A DNA stretch of 64,000 nucleotides from SZUA-22 sp963751695 (GTDB taxonomy: Bacteria; Bacteroidota; Ignavibacteria; Ignavibacteriales; Melioribacteraceae). The position numbers were made by a program, and so were the translations under genes. Below are positions 7,380 through 16,998 of this stretch, in pieces. The stretch spans positions 62,001 to 126,000 of the forward strand of contig CAVVVP010000004.1 of NCBI GenBank assembly GCA_963751695.1. The letters are read 5' to 3'. The notes under the pieces were generated by a model. The model did not search any database and had not been told where the DNA came from. It saw only the letters and a program-made list of their open reading frames with translations. Position 1 is the stretch's first letter. Each line of letters starts with the position of its first letter.

Positions 7380-9806
7380 ATGAAACAATCTAAATTACAA
7401 TTCCTATTTCTTGCATATTTAATTTGTTCAAGTAACTTATTTCCACAAAATGACTGGAAGATTATAGTCCCACAAAGTTTGCAAAATGATGAAGCAATAA
7501 AAGTAGCGATTACAGATTTGATTGCTGAGGGTGCAAATCATGCTTACCAATTTTCTATAGTCGATGAAAGGTATGGAGTTCATGACAAAACAATTATAAT
7601 AGGAAGCGAAGTAAGGAACAAAATAACAAAAGAACTTCTTTCGGCAGGGAAAATTGATCTGCAATCTGAAATCGATCACCAAGGATATCAGATCATTTCA
7701 AAAGATATTGATTCAAAAAAACTGATACTTGTTTCTGGGGGATCTATTCTTGCTGATGCTTATGGATTATTTTGGATCTTGGATCGATTAAAAGTATTTA
7801 AAACGTTACCAGATATAAATACAATACGACAACCAAAACTCAAAATTCGTTTTACAAGTGGAAATTCGAAAGAGAAAATAAAACAAGCATTACGGTATGG
7901 CGCTACTTGGGTTTGGGGTGCGTTTAATGTAAATCAACTTGTTCCCTGGGATGCTGAACCTGAGCAAACAGAAAACTTGAAGAATAGGGAAAAATTAAAG
8001 GAACTTATAGACTACGCACATTCCCTGCACTTAAAATATATTGTCTATGAAGATGAATTTTCATTTCACCCATCTCTATTGGCAGAATTTGGAGCTAGTC
8101 TAAACCCTGAAGATCCTGCTTTTTGGAATGCGGTCCAAGCAAAATATAGACGTCTACTGAATGTACTTCCAGAATTGGATGGTGTAAGACACAGGACTGG
8201 AGAAGCGACTAGAGTTGGAGGTAACTTTCAAGCATTCGATGTCATGCACGATGGAAAAAGTGATTGGAGTTTGGCAAAACGTTATCGCACTTGGGTAAAG
8301 AAAATTCATGAAGTTGTCGTGGGAGAGTTTGATAAAATATATTATCAACGAACTTGGGTTACTAGCTCTCATGAACAACATTCGATGGCAGAAGTATATA
8401 AAGAGATATTTACTGAAGATGTCCCACTAAAGAATCTATACATGTCACCTTATATGAGCACGACCGACCGATACTTTCATCAACCCTACAATCCGACTTT
8501 TAACTTGACTCCACACAATATGATAGTTTTATTATCACCTTTGAACTATCATGGAAATAATAACTGCGGAATCCTACCAACATTCCCTGGTTCGTATTAT
8601 CAGGGGGGACTAAAAACATATCTTTCAGTAGAGAATAGTAATTGTAAAGGAGCTGACTTTGGACTTCCAGCACATGAAGGATGGGATACGTGGTCGTTAA
8701 CTGCTTATACTGTGTATCGATTAACTTGGGAACCGGATTTAGATGTTGCAGAGATAGTTCATGATTATGCAACAATGTATTTCTGTATCGAAGCAGCAGA
8801 TGAATTAGCAGAGGTCTTACTATTAACACCTAAAATATACAAATATGGTTTGTATATAGAACCAGCCGCACATGGGCAATTTTCTTCACTTACACATTTA
8901 AGATTAACTACTTTTCCAGCGAAAGGACTGCCAAGATTGGATAGTGGAAGAAAACACATGGAATTTCTTTACAATATTTATTTGCGCTGTCGCCCATGGA
9001 TCGAAGAGACCTATCTTAATCTTGACCATGGTTTAGCTTTGGTAGAGAAAGCAAAAAACATGATTCAGTTGGTCTCCAATAAGATCCTTGATTCGAATAA
9101 ACGTAAGGAAATTTTAAATAATGCTGAAATGACTTATCGACTTGTAAAAGTGAACAACTATTTTGTAAAATCATTGATCAACTATTTTCAATATAGAGAA
9201 ACAAAAACCATTGAAGATAAAATTCAATTAGAAAATTACTCTAAACTATTAAACGAAGAGATTAAATTATTTAAAAGTTTACCAGAATTTGTTTATAGAC
9301 TTGATGGTATAGAACAATTGCAAGTTAATATCAATGATGCTCTGGAAAACCTTGACTTGGCAGAAGTAAAACTTGCTAGGGCACCGGATGATGATGGGAT
9401 TGTAAAACTTATCAATGAGCAGCAAGAAAAATATAACCAAATTCTTGAGAGGTATAAGAATGAAGCTGTAAAAATTCTCACATGGCAAGGAAGAGTTGAT
9501 GGCAGAGACCTTCTCAAAGTAAAAGGCAATGAAACTAAAATAGAGCACCTCCGCTACGATAACATTTTAGAAGTAAGTGAACAAGTATTCAATCCTCTCC
9601 CTCCAAAAAATTATACAGTTATTCCTGTGGGTTTAAAATCACGGTCATTCGGGCCATTTATTCTAGAACAACCGGATGAAGAAAACGACTATACTGCTAC
9701 TCTCTATTTATCTGATTCTCCAATGCATGGATACAGTTGGTGGAAGTTCGAACTTTACTATATCCCTTATGCACCAAAAGAATTAGGGTTAAATACACCA
9801 TGGTAA
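7380..9806 (+). CDS. GH67-like (alpha-glucuronidase-type) secreted glycoside hydrolase
   Basis: An 808-residue exported protein with a signal peptide ending near NLFPQ. Residues about 25-150 form an alpha/beta N-domain (TIIIGSEVRNK, GYQIISKDI, ILVSGGSILADAYGLFWIL) like that of GH67/GH20 enzymes, where a deacetylase-like fold precedes the catalytic barrel. Residues about 155-560 look like a TIM barrel with HLKYIVYEDEFSFHP, ELDGVRHRTGEATRVGG and DKIYYQRTWVTSS strands; E/D residues in these strands are candidate catalytic acids. The remainder is helical and ends in a beta segment. Known GH67 enzymes remove 4-O-methyl-glucuronic acid from xylan. I cannot confirm the specific catalytic residues, so a related uncharacterised family is possible. 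It is followed after 4 bases by a sialidase-like gene. Confidence 0.65.
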   Translation: MKQSKLQFLFLAYLICSSNLFPQNDWKIIVPQSLQNDEAIKVAITDLIAEGANHAYQFSIVDERYGVHDKTIIIGSEVRNKITKELLSAGKIDLQSEIDHQGYQIISKDIDSKKLILVSGGSILADAYGLFWILDRLKVFKTLPDINTIRQPKLKIRFTSGNSKEKIKQALRYGATWVWGAFNVNQLVPWDAEPEQTENLKNREKLKELIDYAHSLHLKYIVYEDEFSFHPSLLAEFGASLNPEDPAFWNAVQAKYRRLLNVLPELDGVRHRTGEATRVGGNFQAFDVMHDGKSDWSLAKRYRTWVKKIHEVVVGEFDKIYYQRTWVTSSHEQHSMAEVYKEIFTEDVPLKNLYMSPYMSTTDRYFHQPYNPTFNLTPHNMIVLLSPLNYHGNNNCGILPTFPGSYYQGGLKTYLSVENSNCKGADFGLPAHEGWDTWSLTAYTVYRLTWEPDLDVAEIVHDYATMYFCIEAADELAEVLLLTPKIYKYGLYIEPAAHGQFSSLTHLRLTTFPAKGLPRLDSGRKHMEFLYNIYLRCRPWIEETYLNLDHGLALVEKAKNMIQLVSNKILDSNKRKEILNNAEMTYRLVKVNNYFVKSLINYFQYRETKTIEDKIQLENYSKLLNEEIKLFKSLPEFVYRLDGIEQLQVNINDALENLDLAEVKLARAPDDDGIVKLINEQQEKYNQILERYKNEAVKILTWQGRVDGRDLLKVKGNETKIEHLRYDNILEVSEQVFNPLPPKNYTVIPVGLKSRSFGPFILEQPDEENDYTATLYLSDSPMHGYSWWKFELYYIPYAPKELGLNTPW

Positions 9807-9810
9807 ATAC

Positions 9811-11616
9811 ATGAAGCATTCTAGAAAGTATTTAACTATAGCATTTATTTGTGCTCTTTTTGTTTTCATTTCAAGTTGCAAAAACCTCAATAATTCTAAA
9901 GGTTTAAAAGATATTGCACTGCGGTTAGAACCAAAGGAAAACAATCCTAGAAATAGTGAAGGTGATTTTATTCAACTAAAAGATGGTAGAGTACTATTTG
10001 TTTATACTCATTTTACTGATGGATCAGGCGATAATTCATCGGCTTTTTTGGCAGGGAGGTATTCATCAGATAATGGAAGAACATGGGATAGTGAAGATAC
10101 AATTGTACTATCAAATGAAGGTGGAATGAATATAATGTCTGTTTCCTTGATAAGATTGGATGAAGATCGAATTGCGCTGTTCTATTTACGAAAAAATTCT
10201 GAAACAGACTGCACTCCCTTACTACGAGTTTCTCTTAATGAAGCTGATTCCTGGAGTGAAGCTATAGAATGTATCACTGATGTAAAAGGCTACTATGTTA
10301 TGAATAACGATAGAGTTGTGAAATTAAAAAGTGGAAGAATAATATTACCAGTAGCATTACATAGAACCCCATCCGATGAAGGATCGGATATTGGTAAGAT
10401 AATGTGTTATTATTCTGATGATTTAGGAAATAGTTGGAAACGCGGGGTAGAAATTGAAAATCCTGACAATGCGGTAACTCAAGAACCAGGTGTAATTGAA
10501 CTGAGCAATTCCAATCTTTTGTTGTTTTGCAGAACTTCCTCTGGAACCCAATTTCTCTCTTACTCAGACGATCAAGCTATAACTTGGACCCCACTTAGGC
10601 CAAGCATCATAAAATCTCCACTATCTCCAGCATCGATTGAAAGAATTCCAAGCACTGGTGATCTATTATTAGTTTGGAACAACAATTATGCTCGAGACAA
10701 AAGAGGAGGTAGGCGAACTCCACTCAATATAGCTATCTCTAATAATGAGGGAAAGTCTTGGAGTAAAATTAAGACTCTAGAAAATGATATCCATGGCTGG
10801 TATTGTTACACAGCTATCGATTTTATCGACGATTATATTCTTCTTGGTCATTGTGCAGGTGATACAAAAAATTATGGAGGTTTAGAAACCACCCAAATTA
10901 CAAGGTTAAGTTTGGATTGGGTTTATCAAGATGGAATTGAGCCTCCTGTTGTAAGCTACGATAAGAATGGGTGTTTTAAATTATGTACTACTGAATCAGA
11001 TGCAAACATTTATTACACACTTGATGGTTCATCTCCATCAGTTAGTTCAAATCCCTATAATGGCGAAGAACTCAAAGTTGAAAGATCAACTATACTTAAC
11101 ATGTTTGCTGCCTCTGATGGCGATAGGATCAGTGATATTGTTACTACATATGTAGGTAAAGATATTTATTTACCATCAATGGTTATTGATAAAAATGTTG
11201 AACCAGGATTATTCTTCAAATACTTTTATGGTTCTTTTGGAAACACTAGTGATCTGATTGATAGATATTTTATAAAGAGTGGAATCAGTGAAACATTTTC
11301 GCTTGAGCATAGAAATGAAGATATTGATTTCGGTTTTATCTATGATGGATTGTTGGAAATTCCAGAAGATAACCTTTACACTTTCTACACAATCTCAAAT
11401 GATGGTAGCATACTAAAAATAGATGATACCATATTGATCGATAATGACGGGCTCCATGGAGAATCTGAAGTTTCAGCTCCAACCTCTTTGAGAAAGGGAT
11501 TCCATAAAATTACAGTAAAATATATCCAAGCTGGTGGAGATAAAAAGTTAAATGTGCTTTGGAGTAGTGCAAATATTTCCAAAAGTGAAATACCAAGTTC
11601 AGTATTATTTCATTAA
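9811..11616 (+). CDS. Sialidase-like lipoprotein with CHB_HEX_C and PA14 domains
   Basis: A 601-residue lipoprotein (signal ending FISSC). Residues about 30-370 are a BNR propeller: it opens with NNPRNSEGDFIQLKDGRVLF, typical of sialidase-like proteins, and carries Asp-boxes such as SSDNGRTW, SDDLGNSW and SNNEGKSW. Residues about 378-455 resemble the chitobiase C-terminal Ig-like domain (IYYTLDGSSPS). Residues about 465-598 are a PA14-type module (YTFYTISNDGSILKIDD, KITVKYIQAGGDKKL). Sialidase folds cleave terminal ulosonic acids, including sialic acid and, in some GH33 enzymes, Kdo/DHA; the substrate here is unknown. The same C-terminal pair occurs on three other proteins in this window. The ATG at 9811 starts 4 bases after the previous stop. 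Confidence 0.85.
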   Translation: MKHSRKYLTIAFICALFVFISSCKNLNNSKGLKDIALRLEPKENNPRNSEGDFIQLKDGRVLFVYTHFTDGSGDNSSAFLAGRYSSDNGRTWDSEDTIVLSNEGGMNIMSVSLIRLDEDRIALFYLRKNSETDCTPLLRVSLNEADSWSEAIECITDVKGYYVMNNDRVVKLKSGRIILPVALHRTPSDEGSDIGKIMCYYSDDLGNSWKRGVEIENPDNAVTQEPGVIELSNSNLLLFCRTSSGTQFLSYSDDQAITWTPLRPSIIKSPLSPASIERIPSTGDLLLVWNNNYARDKRGGRRTPLNIAISNNEGKSWSKIKTLENDIHGWYCYTAIDFIDDYILLGHCAGDTKNYGGLETTQITRLSLDWVYQDGIEPPVVSYDKNGCFKLCTTESDANIYYTLDGSSPSVSSNPYNGEELKVERSTILNMFAASDGDRISDIVTTYVGKDIYLPSMVIDKNVEPGLFFKYFYGSFGNTSDLIDRYFIKSGISETFSLEHRNEDIDFGFIYDGLLEIPEDNLYTFYTISNDGSILKIDDTILIDNDGLHGESEVSAPTSLRKGFHKITVKYIQAGGDKKLNVLWSSANISKSEIPSSVLFH

Positions 11617-11632
11617 TATTAAGGACCTTACC

Positions 11633-13342
11633 TTGACTAAAAAATTTATCAAAACAATCTTATTCTTAATTGTTTTTCCAATTGCAGTTATATCGCAGAA
11701 CACTCCTGAGCATGATCTCATAATTTCTGTTGATAGGATATGGGATCGAGCCCAACATAATGCTTTCACAAGTTTGATTAGCTTTAACGATAAGTTGTAT
11801 TGTGCTTTTCGAGAAGGTGCTGGCCATGTTAGCGACATCAATGGTACGATTAGAGTGATAGCATCTAATGATGACGGTCAGAATTGGTATTCTGTTGCTC
11901 ATCTCTTTGAGCGCGGTATTGATCTTAGAGACCCTCAATTATCAATAACTCCAGATAATCGGATCATGCTAAATATTGGAGGTTCAATTTATACAGCTGG
12001 CAAATTGGAAAATATGGAACCTAAGGTAAGCTTCTCAGATAGTGAAGGAAAGAATTTTTCAATTCCCCAAAATATTTCAATTGATGAATCGATTAAAACT
12101 AATAGAGATTGGTTGTGGAAAGCTACGTGGAACAACGATATTTGCTTTGCTACTGCCTATCAACCTGAAAAAGAAAAATCAGTTCAACTTCTCAAAAGTA
12201 ATGATGGTGTCAACTATCAATATGTTACAACATTTGATGTAACAGGGGGCAATGAAACTTCACTGAATTTTATGGATGATAATAGCATGGTTGCGATTGT
12301 TCGGCGAAAAAATGATAAAAATGGATTTATTGGAATTAGTTCACCTCCTTACAAAAATTGGAATTGGAATGAATTAGAAGCTCCTCTTGGCGGTCCAAAT
12401 ATGATAATTCTTAATGATGATCTAATTATTTGTGCTACTAGAGACTATTTGCCAAATAAGGAGCGTAAAACTATTTTAGCCAAAGTAGATATTGACGGAA
12501 GTTTTACTAAACTTATCACACTTCCAAGCAATGGAGACTGTAGTTATCCAGGCCTTGTGAAAAAAGATGACATACTTTATGTCTCATATTATTCATCTCA
12601 TGAGAAAAAGACTGCCATCTATCTTGCAAGAATATTCGATTTTAAGTATGGATATGAAAGCTTTGATGAAGTACCAATTCCGCGCGTATCAAAAGATATT
12701 GATGAGAATGTTGAGTTAGTTTGTCAAGATTCAGAAGCTTTGATCATTTATACTATCGACGGCTCAATCCCAACAGTTTTAAATGGATTTAGGTATACCA
12801 ATCCGATAAAGATTTCTAAATCAACTTGGATTAGAGCGATTGCTATAAGGGACAAGCATCCAGTTAGTAAAGTTTTGACTGAAAACGTTGGAAAATATAT
12901 ATTCATAGAATCTCTAGATGTTAAGCAACCTTTGAATAAAGGTCTTAGTTATAAGTATTATAAAGGTGAAGTAAATTTTACATCAGAAATAGAATCACTC
13001 ACTTTAGTTAAAACAGGTATTGTAAATGATTTTGAAATTGTCAATGGGAATAATCATGCATTTATCTTTAACGGGTATATAGAAATTTCCGAGGATGGTA
13101 CTTATACTTTTTATTTAACATCGAATGATGGAAGCGCACTATCTCTAAATAGTAATTTGCTGATAAACAACGATGGGGCTCATGGAAGTTCTGAAGAATC
13201 TGTGACAATCAGTCTGAAAAAAGGATATCACAAAATATTATTAAAATACTTTCAGCTTGGTGGTGACCAAGAATTGAAATTAGAGTGGAGTAACAAAATC
13301 TTTGGGCGCTCTGAAATTCAAGAGAAATTATTATTTCATTAA
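11633..13342 (+). CDS. Sialidase-like protein with CHB_HEX_C and PA14 domains
   Basis: A 569-residue secreted protein. I place the start at TTG 11633 (AAGGACC 5 bases before it), which yields a clean signal peptide ending FPIAVISQ; the longer frame from 11552 would overlap the previous gene. Residues about 25-345 form a propeller with HNAFTSLISFNDKLYCAFRE near the start, ASNDDGQNW as an Asp-box, and DLRDPQLSI. Residues about 350-425 are a chitobiase-C-like domain (IIYTIDGSIPT), and about 436-567 a PA14 module (YTFYLTSNDGSALSLN, KILLKYFQLGGDQELKLEW). It lies 16 bases downstream of a protein with the same architecture but a different propeller subfamily, so the two probably act on the same substrate from different positions. 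Catalytic arginines not verified. Confidence 0.85.
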   Translation: MTKKFIKTILFLIVFPIAVISQNTPEHDLIISVDRIWDRAQHNAFTSLISFNDKLYCAFREGAGHVSDINGTIRVIASNDDGQNWYSVAHLFERGIDLRDPQLSITPDNRIMLNIGGSIYTAGKLENMEPKVSFSDSEGKNFSIPQNISIDESIKTNRDWLWKATWNNDICFATAYQPEKEKSVQLLKSNDGVNYQYVTTFDVTGGNETSLNFMDDNSMVAIVRRKNDKNGFIGISSPPYKNWNWNELEAPLGGPNMIILNDDLIICATRDYLPNKERKTILAKVDIDGSFTKLITLPSNGDCSYPGLVKKDDILYVSYYSSHEKKTAIYLARIFDFKYGYESFDEVPIPRVSKDIDENVELVCQDSEALIIYTIDGSIPTVLNGFRYTNPIKISKSTWIRAIAIRDKHPVSKVLTENVGKYIFIESLDVKQPLNKGLSYKYYKGEVNFTSEIESLTLVKTGIVNDFEIVNGNNHAFIFNGYIEISEDGTYTFYLTSNDGSALSLNSNLLINNDGAHGSSEESVTISLKKGYHKILLKYFQLGGDQELKLEWSNKIFGRSEIQEKLLFH

Positions 13343-13392
13343 TCTGCAAATATTTTGCTTACTTTTAAGAGAATCAAGCAAGAGGACAAGTC

Positions 13393-15936
13393 ATGAAAAA
13401 TTTACAAATACTCAGTTTACTTTTATTGTTTGTAGCATTCTTTATTCAATGTGCAGTTAAGGTAGATGAAAGCAAAGACAAAAACACAAGACTAGTTGGG
13501 CCGCAACCGGATGGGAGTATTCTTGTCCCAACAAATCAATTACTTCGCCCAGCTGGATTTCAATTAGAATTTAATGGTAGGCCGGTTGACCTATCTCTCA
13601 GCCCGGACGGTAACTTGCTTGCTGTTCTTAATCAGAATTCTTTAGAAATAATAAGGGTTTATGATAGGACTATTCTACAAAGACTAAAAGTGGATAAAGG
13701 TGCATCTTATAATGGAATAATATTTTCTGATGATGGCAGTAAAATTTTTGTAAGTCAGGCAAGAGATAAGATACTCATAGCTCAAAAGGATAGAAATAAT
13801 GTATTCACTTGGAAAGATAATATCACTTTTGATAAACCAGAAATTGGTGGGCACCCTGTCCCAGGTGGAATTAACCTAGATGAAGAAAACAATCTATTAT
13901 ACGTAACTCTTAATAGAAGCAACTCTTTGGCAGTTGTAAATCTATCGAATAAATCAATTAATGAAATACCAGTCGGAGTTGCACCATATGAGGTTTTGAA
14001 GCTATCTTCAAAAAAAGCATATGTAAGTAATTGGGGAGGAAGACAACCTAAGGATGGAGAGCCTACTTATAAAACTTCGAAGAGCGTTGTATTGATTGAT
14101 CCTGAAACTGGAATTGCCAATAATGGATCAGTTTCAGTAATAGATTTGGTCAATAGGAAAGAAATGAAGAATATTGAAGTTGGATTACATCCAACTGCTA
14201 TGGAAATGAGTCCAAACAAAGAAAAATTGTATGTGGCATGCGCAAATAGTGATCTTATCTCTGTAATAGATACAAAAATTGATAAAGTTGTTGATGAAAT
14301 ATCTGTCAGCATAGATCAAAGTCTTCCTTTTGGAAATGCACCAAATGCTCTAACAATATCAAAAGATGGCAAATTGCTTTACGTTGCAAATGGTACTGAA
14401 AATTCAATTTGTGTTATTGATCTTTCAAATAACAAAATCATTGGTCTAATTCCTACGGCATGGTATCCTGGTTCAGTTATATTTGATAAAAACGAAAAAT
14501 ATTTGATTGTAGCCAACACTAAGGGTATCGGCTCTCGAAATATGAAAGCAGGACAGTATGGTTATAATACACATAACCATATGGGAAGTATCAGCTTTGT
14601 ACCTAAGCCAGATAATCGAGAACTTATTTCAATGACTAAAATCGTGAAGGAAAATAATTCATTTGATAGAATGTTAGAGGAACTAAATAAAGATAATGGC
14701 AAGAATGACAAAGTGGCTGTTCCACGGTTTCCTGGACAAACATCCCACTTTAAACATGTTGTTTATATAATAAAAGAAAACAGAACTTACGATCAAGTTT
14801 TTGGAGATATGCCCCAAGGAAATGGAGATTCATCAATTGTCCTGTTTGGAAGGGAGGTTACTCCAAATCATCATGCACTTGCAGAACAATATGTATTGCT
14901 TGATAATTATTACTGCAGTGGAGTATTGAGTGCAGATGGTCACCAATGGACTGATGAAGCCTATGTCACGGATTATATTGAAAAATTCTTTGGAGATTTT
15001 CCAAGAAGTTATCCATACGATGGAGGAGATCCTTTGGCATATTCTCCAACAGGATTTATTTGGGACAATGTGTTGAAACATGGTTTGACTTATAGAAATT
15101 ATGGAGAGTTTGTGGATGCGGTAATAGAACCCAGAGAAGCAACTTTTACGGATATTTTTAATGATTTTACAAATGGAGAAGGAAAAATTAAGATTCGTGC
15201 AAAATCGAATTTACCACAAATGGAACCATATACATGTCCAACATATATTGGATTTCCAGAAAAAGTTTCTGATCAGTATAGAGCCGAAGAATTTATTAAG
15301 GAATTGAAAGAATTTGAAAAAAATGACAATTTTCCCAATTTCATTATCATGCTCTTACCAAATGATCATACTTCTGGAACAAGGCCTGGTATGCCAACTC
15401 CTAGGGCCGCAGTTGCAGATAATGATCTTGCGCTTGGGAGAATTGTTGAAGCAATATCAGAAAGCAAATTCTGGAAAGAGACTTGCATCTTTGTTACTGA
15501 AGATGATCCACAAGCTGGAGTTGATCATGTAGATGCTCATAGAACAGTTGGGCTTGTAATTAGTCCTTATACCAAACGAAGTGAAGTAATCTCAACTAAT
15601 TATTCCCAAATAAATATGTTCCGAACGATTGAAAATATTTTGGGGATTCCACCGCTGAATAAATTTGATTTGGTTGCTGAACCAATGTTAGATTGTTTCA
15701 CAGAAGCACCAGATTTTTCTGCATATTCAACTCTTCCTAGTAACATTCCACTTGATGAACTTAATCCAGAACTTAATTCTCTTTCAGGTGATCAGCTATA
15801 TTGGGCAGAAAAATCAATGGAGCAAGATCTGGATGACTACGATAGAATTGATGAGGATACTTTCAATCGAATTATATGGCATTCAGTTAAGGGTTATGAT
15901 ACACCATATCCGATCTTAGCTTCACGTAGCGAATAA
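13393..15936 (+). CDS. YncE-type propeller fused to an alkaline-phosphatase-like phosphoesterase
   Basis: An 847-residue lipoprotein (FFIQC lipobox). Residues about 45-420 are YncE-like seven-blade repeats (VDLSLSPDGNLLAVLNQNS, VSVIDLVNRKEMKNIEVGL, LYVANGTENSICVIDL). Residues about 455-790 are the phosphoesterase/AcpA-PLC fold with the signature IIKENRTYDQVFGDMPQGNG and later MLLPNDHTSG and FVTEDDPQAGVDHVDAHR, where aspartates and histidines bind the two metals. This fusion is widespread in environmental bacteria, with phosphate-ester or phospholipid substrates assumed rather than proven. RBS AAGAGGA precedes ATG 13393. Its place amid glycan genes suggests removing phosphate from a glycan or recovering phosphate, but that is inference. 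Confidence 0.9.
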   Translation: MKNLQILSLLLLFVAFFIQCAVKVDESKDKNTRLVGPQPDGSILVPTNQLLRPAGFQLEFNGRPVDLSLSPDGNLLAVLNQNSLEIIRVYDRTILQRLKVDKGASYNGIIFSDDGSKIFVSQARDKILIAQKDRNNVFTWKDNITFDKPEIGGHPVPGGINLDEENNLLYVTLNRSNSLAVVNLSNKSINEIPVGVAPYEVLKLSSKKAYVSNWGGRQPKDGEPTYKTSKSVVLIDPETGIANNGSVSVIDLVNRKEMKNIEVGLHPTAMEMSPNKEKLYVACANSDLISVIDTKIDKVVDEISVSIDQSLPFGNAPNALTISKDGKLLYVANGTENSICVIDLSNNKIIGLIPTAWYPGSVIFDKNEKYLIVANTKGIGSRNMKAGQYGYNTHNHMGSISFVPKPDNRELISMTKIVKENNSFDRMLEELNKDNGKNDKVAVPRFPGQTSHFKHVVYIIKENRTYDQVFGDMPQGNGDSSIVLFGREVTPNHHALAEQYVLLDNYYCSGVLSADGHQWTDEAYVTDYIEKFFGDFPRSYPYDGGDPLAYSPTGFIWDNVLKHGLTYRNYGEFVDAVIEPREATFTDIFNDFTNGEGKIKIRAKSNLPQMEPYTCPTYIGFPEKVSDQYRAEEFIKELKEFEKNDNFPNFIIMLLPNDHTSGTRPGMPTPRAAVADNDLALGRIVEAISESKFWKETCIFVTEDDPQAGVDHVDAHRTVGLVISPYTKRSEVISTNYSQINMFRTIENILGIPPLNKFDLVAEPMLDCFTEAPDFSAYSTLPSNIPLDELNPELNSLSGDQLYWAEKSMEQDLDDYDRIDEDTFNRIIWHSVKGYDTPYPILASRSE

Positions 15937-15974
15937 TATATTTAGTAAGAACTTTCAAAATTGGTGAAAGAAAA

Positions 15975-16967
15975 ATGAATGATATGATTAGATGGGGGAT
16001 AATAAGTACAGGATATATATCCGGTAAATTTGCTGAAGCTCTCGAGATTCTTCCTAACGCTGAGTTATCAGCAGTGGCCTCACGTTCACAAGAACCCGCT
16101 GATGAATTTGCTAAGAAGTATGGAATAGCCAAGGCATATGCTTCTTATGAAGAGCTAGCAGCTGATCCTGATATTGATGTGGTATATATCGGAACTCCTC
16201 ATACATTTCATCTTGATAATAGTATATTGTGCATGAGGCATGGTAAAAGTGTGTTGTGCGAAAAAGCGCTGACAATCAATGCTCAAGAGGCAGAAGAAAT
16301 GGTGAGGGTAGCAAGGGAGAAGAATGTATTTCTTATGGAGGCAATGATTACGCGACATGTTCCGCTAATGAAAAAAACTATGAACTGGATAAATAATGGA
16401 AGAATTGGTGAAGTAAGAATGGTCAAAGCATCAAGATGCGCAAGAGGAACATTTTCTGATAATTCCAGACAACTTAATCCAGCACTTGGTGGTGGGAGTT
16501 TGCTTGATGTAGGAGTATACGTAATCTCATTTGCCCAGCAAGTTTTTGGAAAAATTCCGATAGAATCAATAGGATTATCTCACATTGGCGAAATTGGTTC
16601 CGATGAGCAAGGGATTGCATTACTAAAATATGATAAAGGTGAAATAGCCGATCTATCATTTGCACTTAGAACAGAAGCTGTGAATGATGCATACATCTTC
16701 GGAACGAAAGGATATATCAAGATTCATGAAGTGTTTGCTGTGCCGAACAAAGCTTCATTGTTTATTGACCGAAAAGAAATAGAAACTATCGATGAACCGA
16801 TTATAGGTAATGCATTGAATTACGAAGCTGAAGAAGTAATGAGGTGCATGAAAGAGGGTCTAAATGAATCACCATTTATGCCTTTAGACAAATCTATTGA
16901 AATAATGAAAATAATGGATACAATTAGAAAACCATGGGATTTAAAGTATTCAAATGATGAATTCTAA
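15975..16967 (+). CDS. Gfo/Idh/MocA family oxidoreductase (cytoplasmic)
   Basis: A 330-residue NAD(P)-dependent dehydrogenase without signal peptide. The N-terminal Rossmann domain shows WGIISTGYISGKFAEAL and AVASRSQEPADEFAKKYGI; the active-site motif is CEKALTINAQEAEEM, where the usual EKP reads EKA. The C-terminal substrate domain includes GGGSLLDVGVYVISFA, the pattern of the trans-dihydrodiol dehydrogenase/glucose-fructose oxidoreductase branch. It would oxidise or isomerise a sugar derivative. The next gene is a secreted metallophosphoesterase 31 bases downstream. Substrate unknown. Confidence 0.88.
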   Translation: MNDMIRWGIISTGYISGKFAEALEILPNAELSAVASRSQEPADEFAKKYGIAKAYASYEELAADPDIDVVYIGTPHTFHLDNSILCMRHGKSVLCEKALTINAQEAEEMVRVAREKNVFLMEAMITRHVPLMKKTMNWINNGRIGEVRMVKASRCARGTFSDNSRQLNPALGGGSLLDVGVYVISFAQQVFGKIPIESIGLSHIGEIGSDEQGIALLKYDKGEIADLSFALRTEAVNDAYIFGTKGYIKIHEVFAVPNKASLFIDRKEIETIDEPIIGNALNYEAEEVMRCMKEGLNESPFMPLDKSIEIMKIMDTIRKPWDLKYSNDEF

Positions 16968-16998
16968 ATTTTAAACAATAATAAATAAAAGAAGGAAA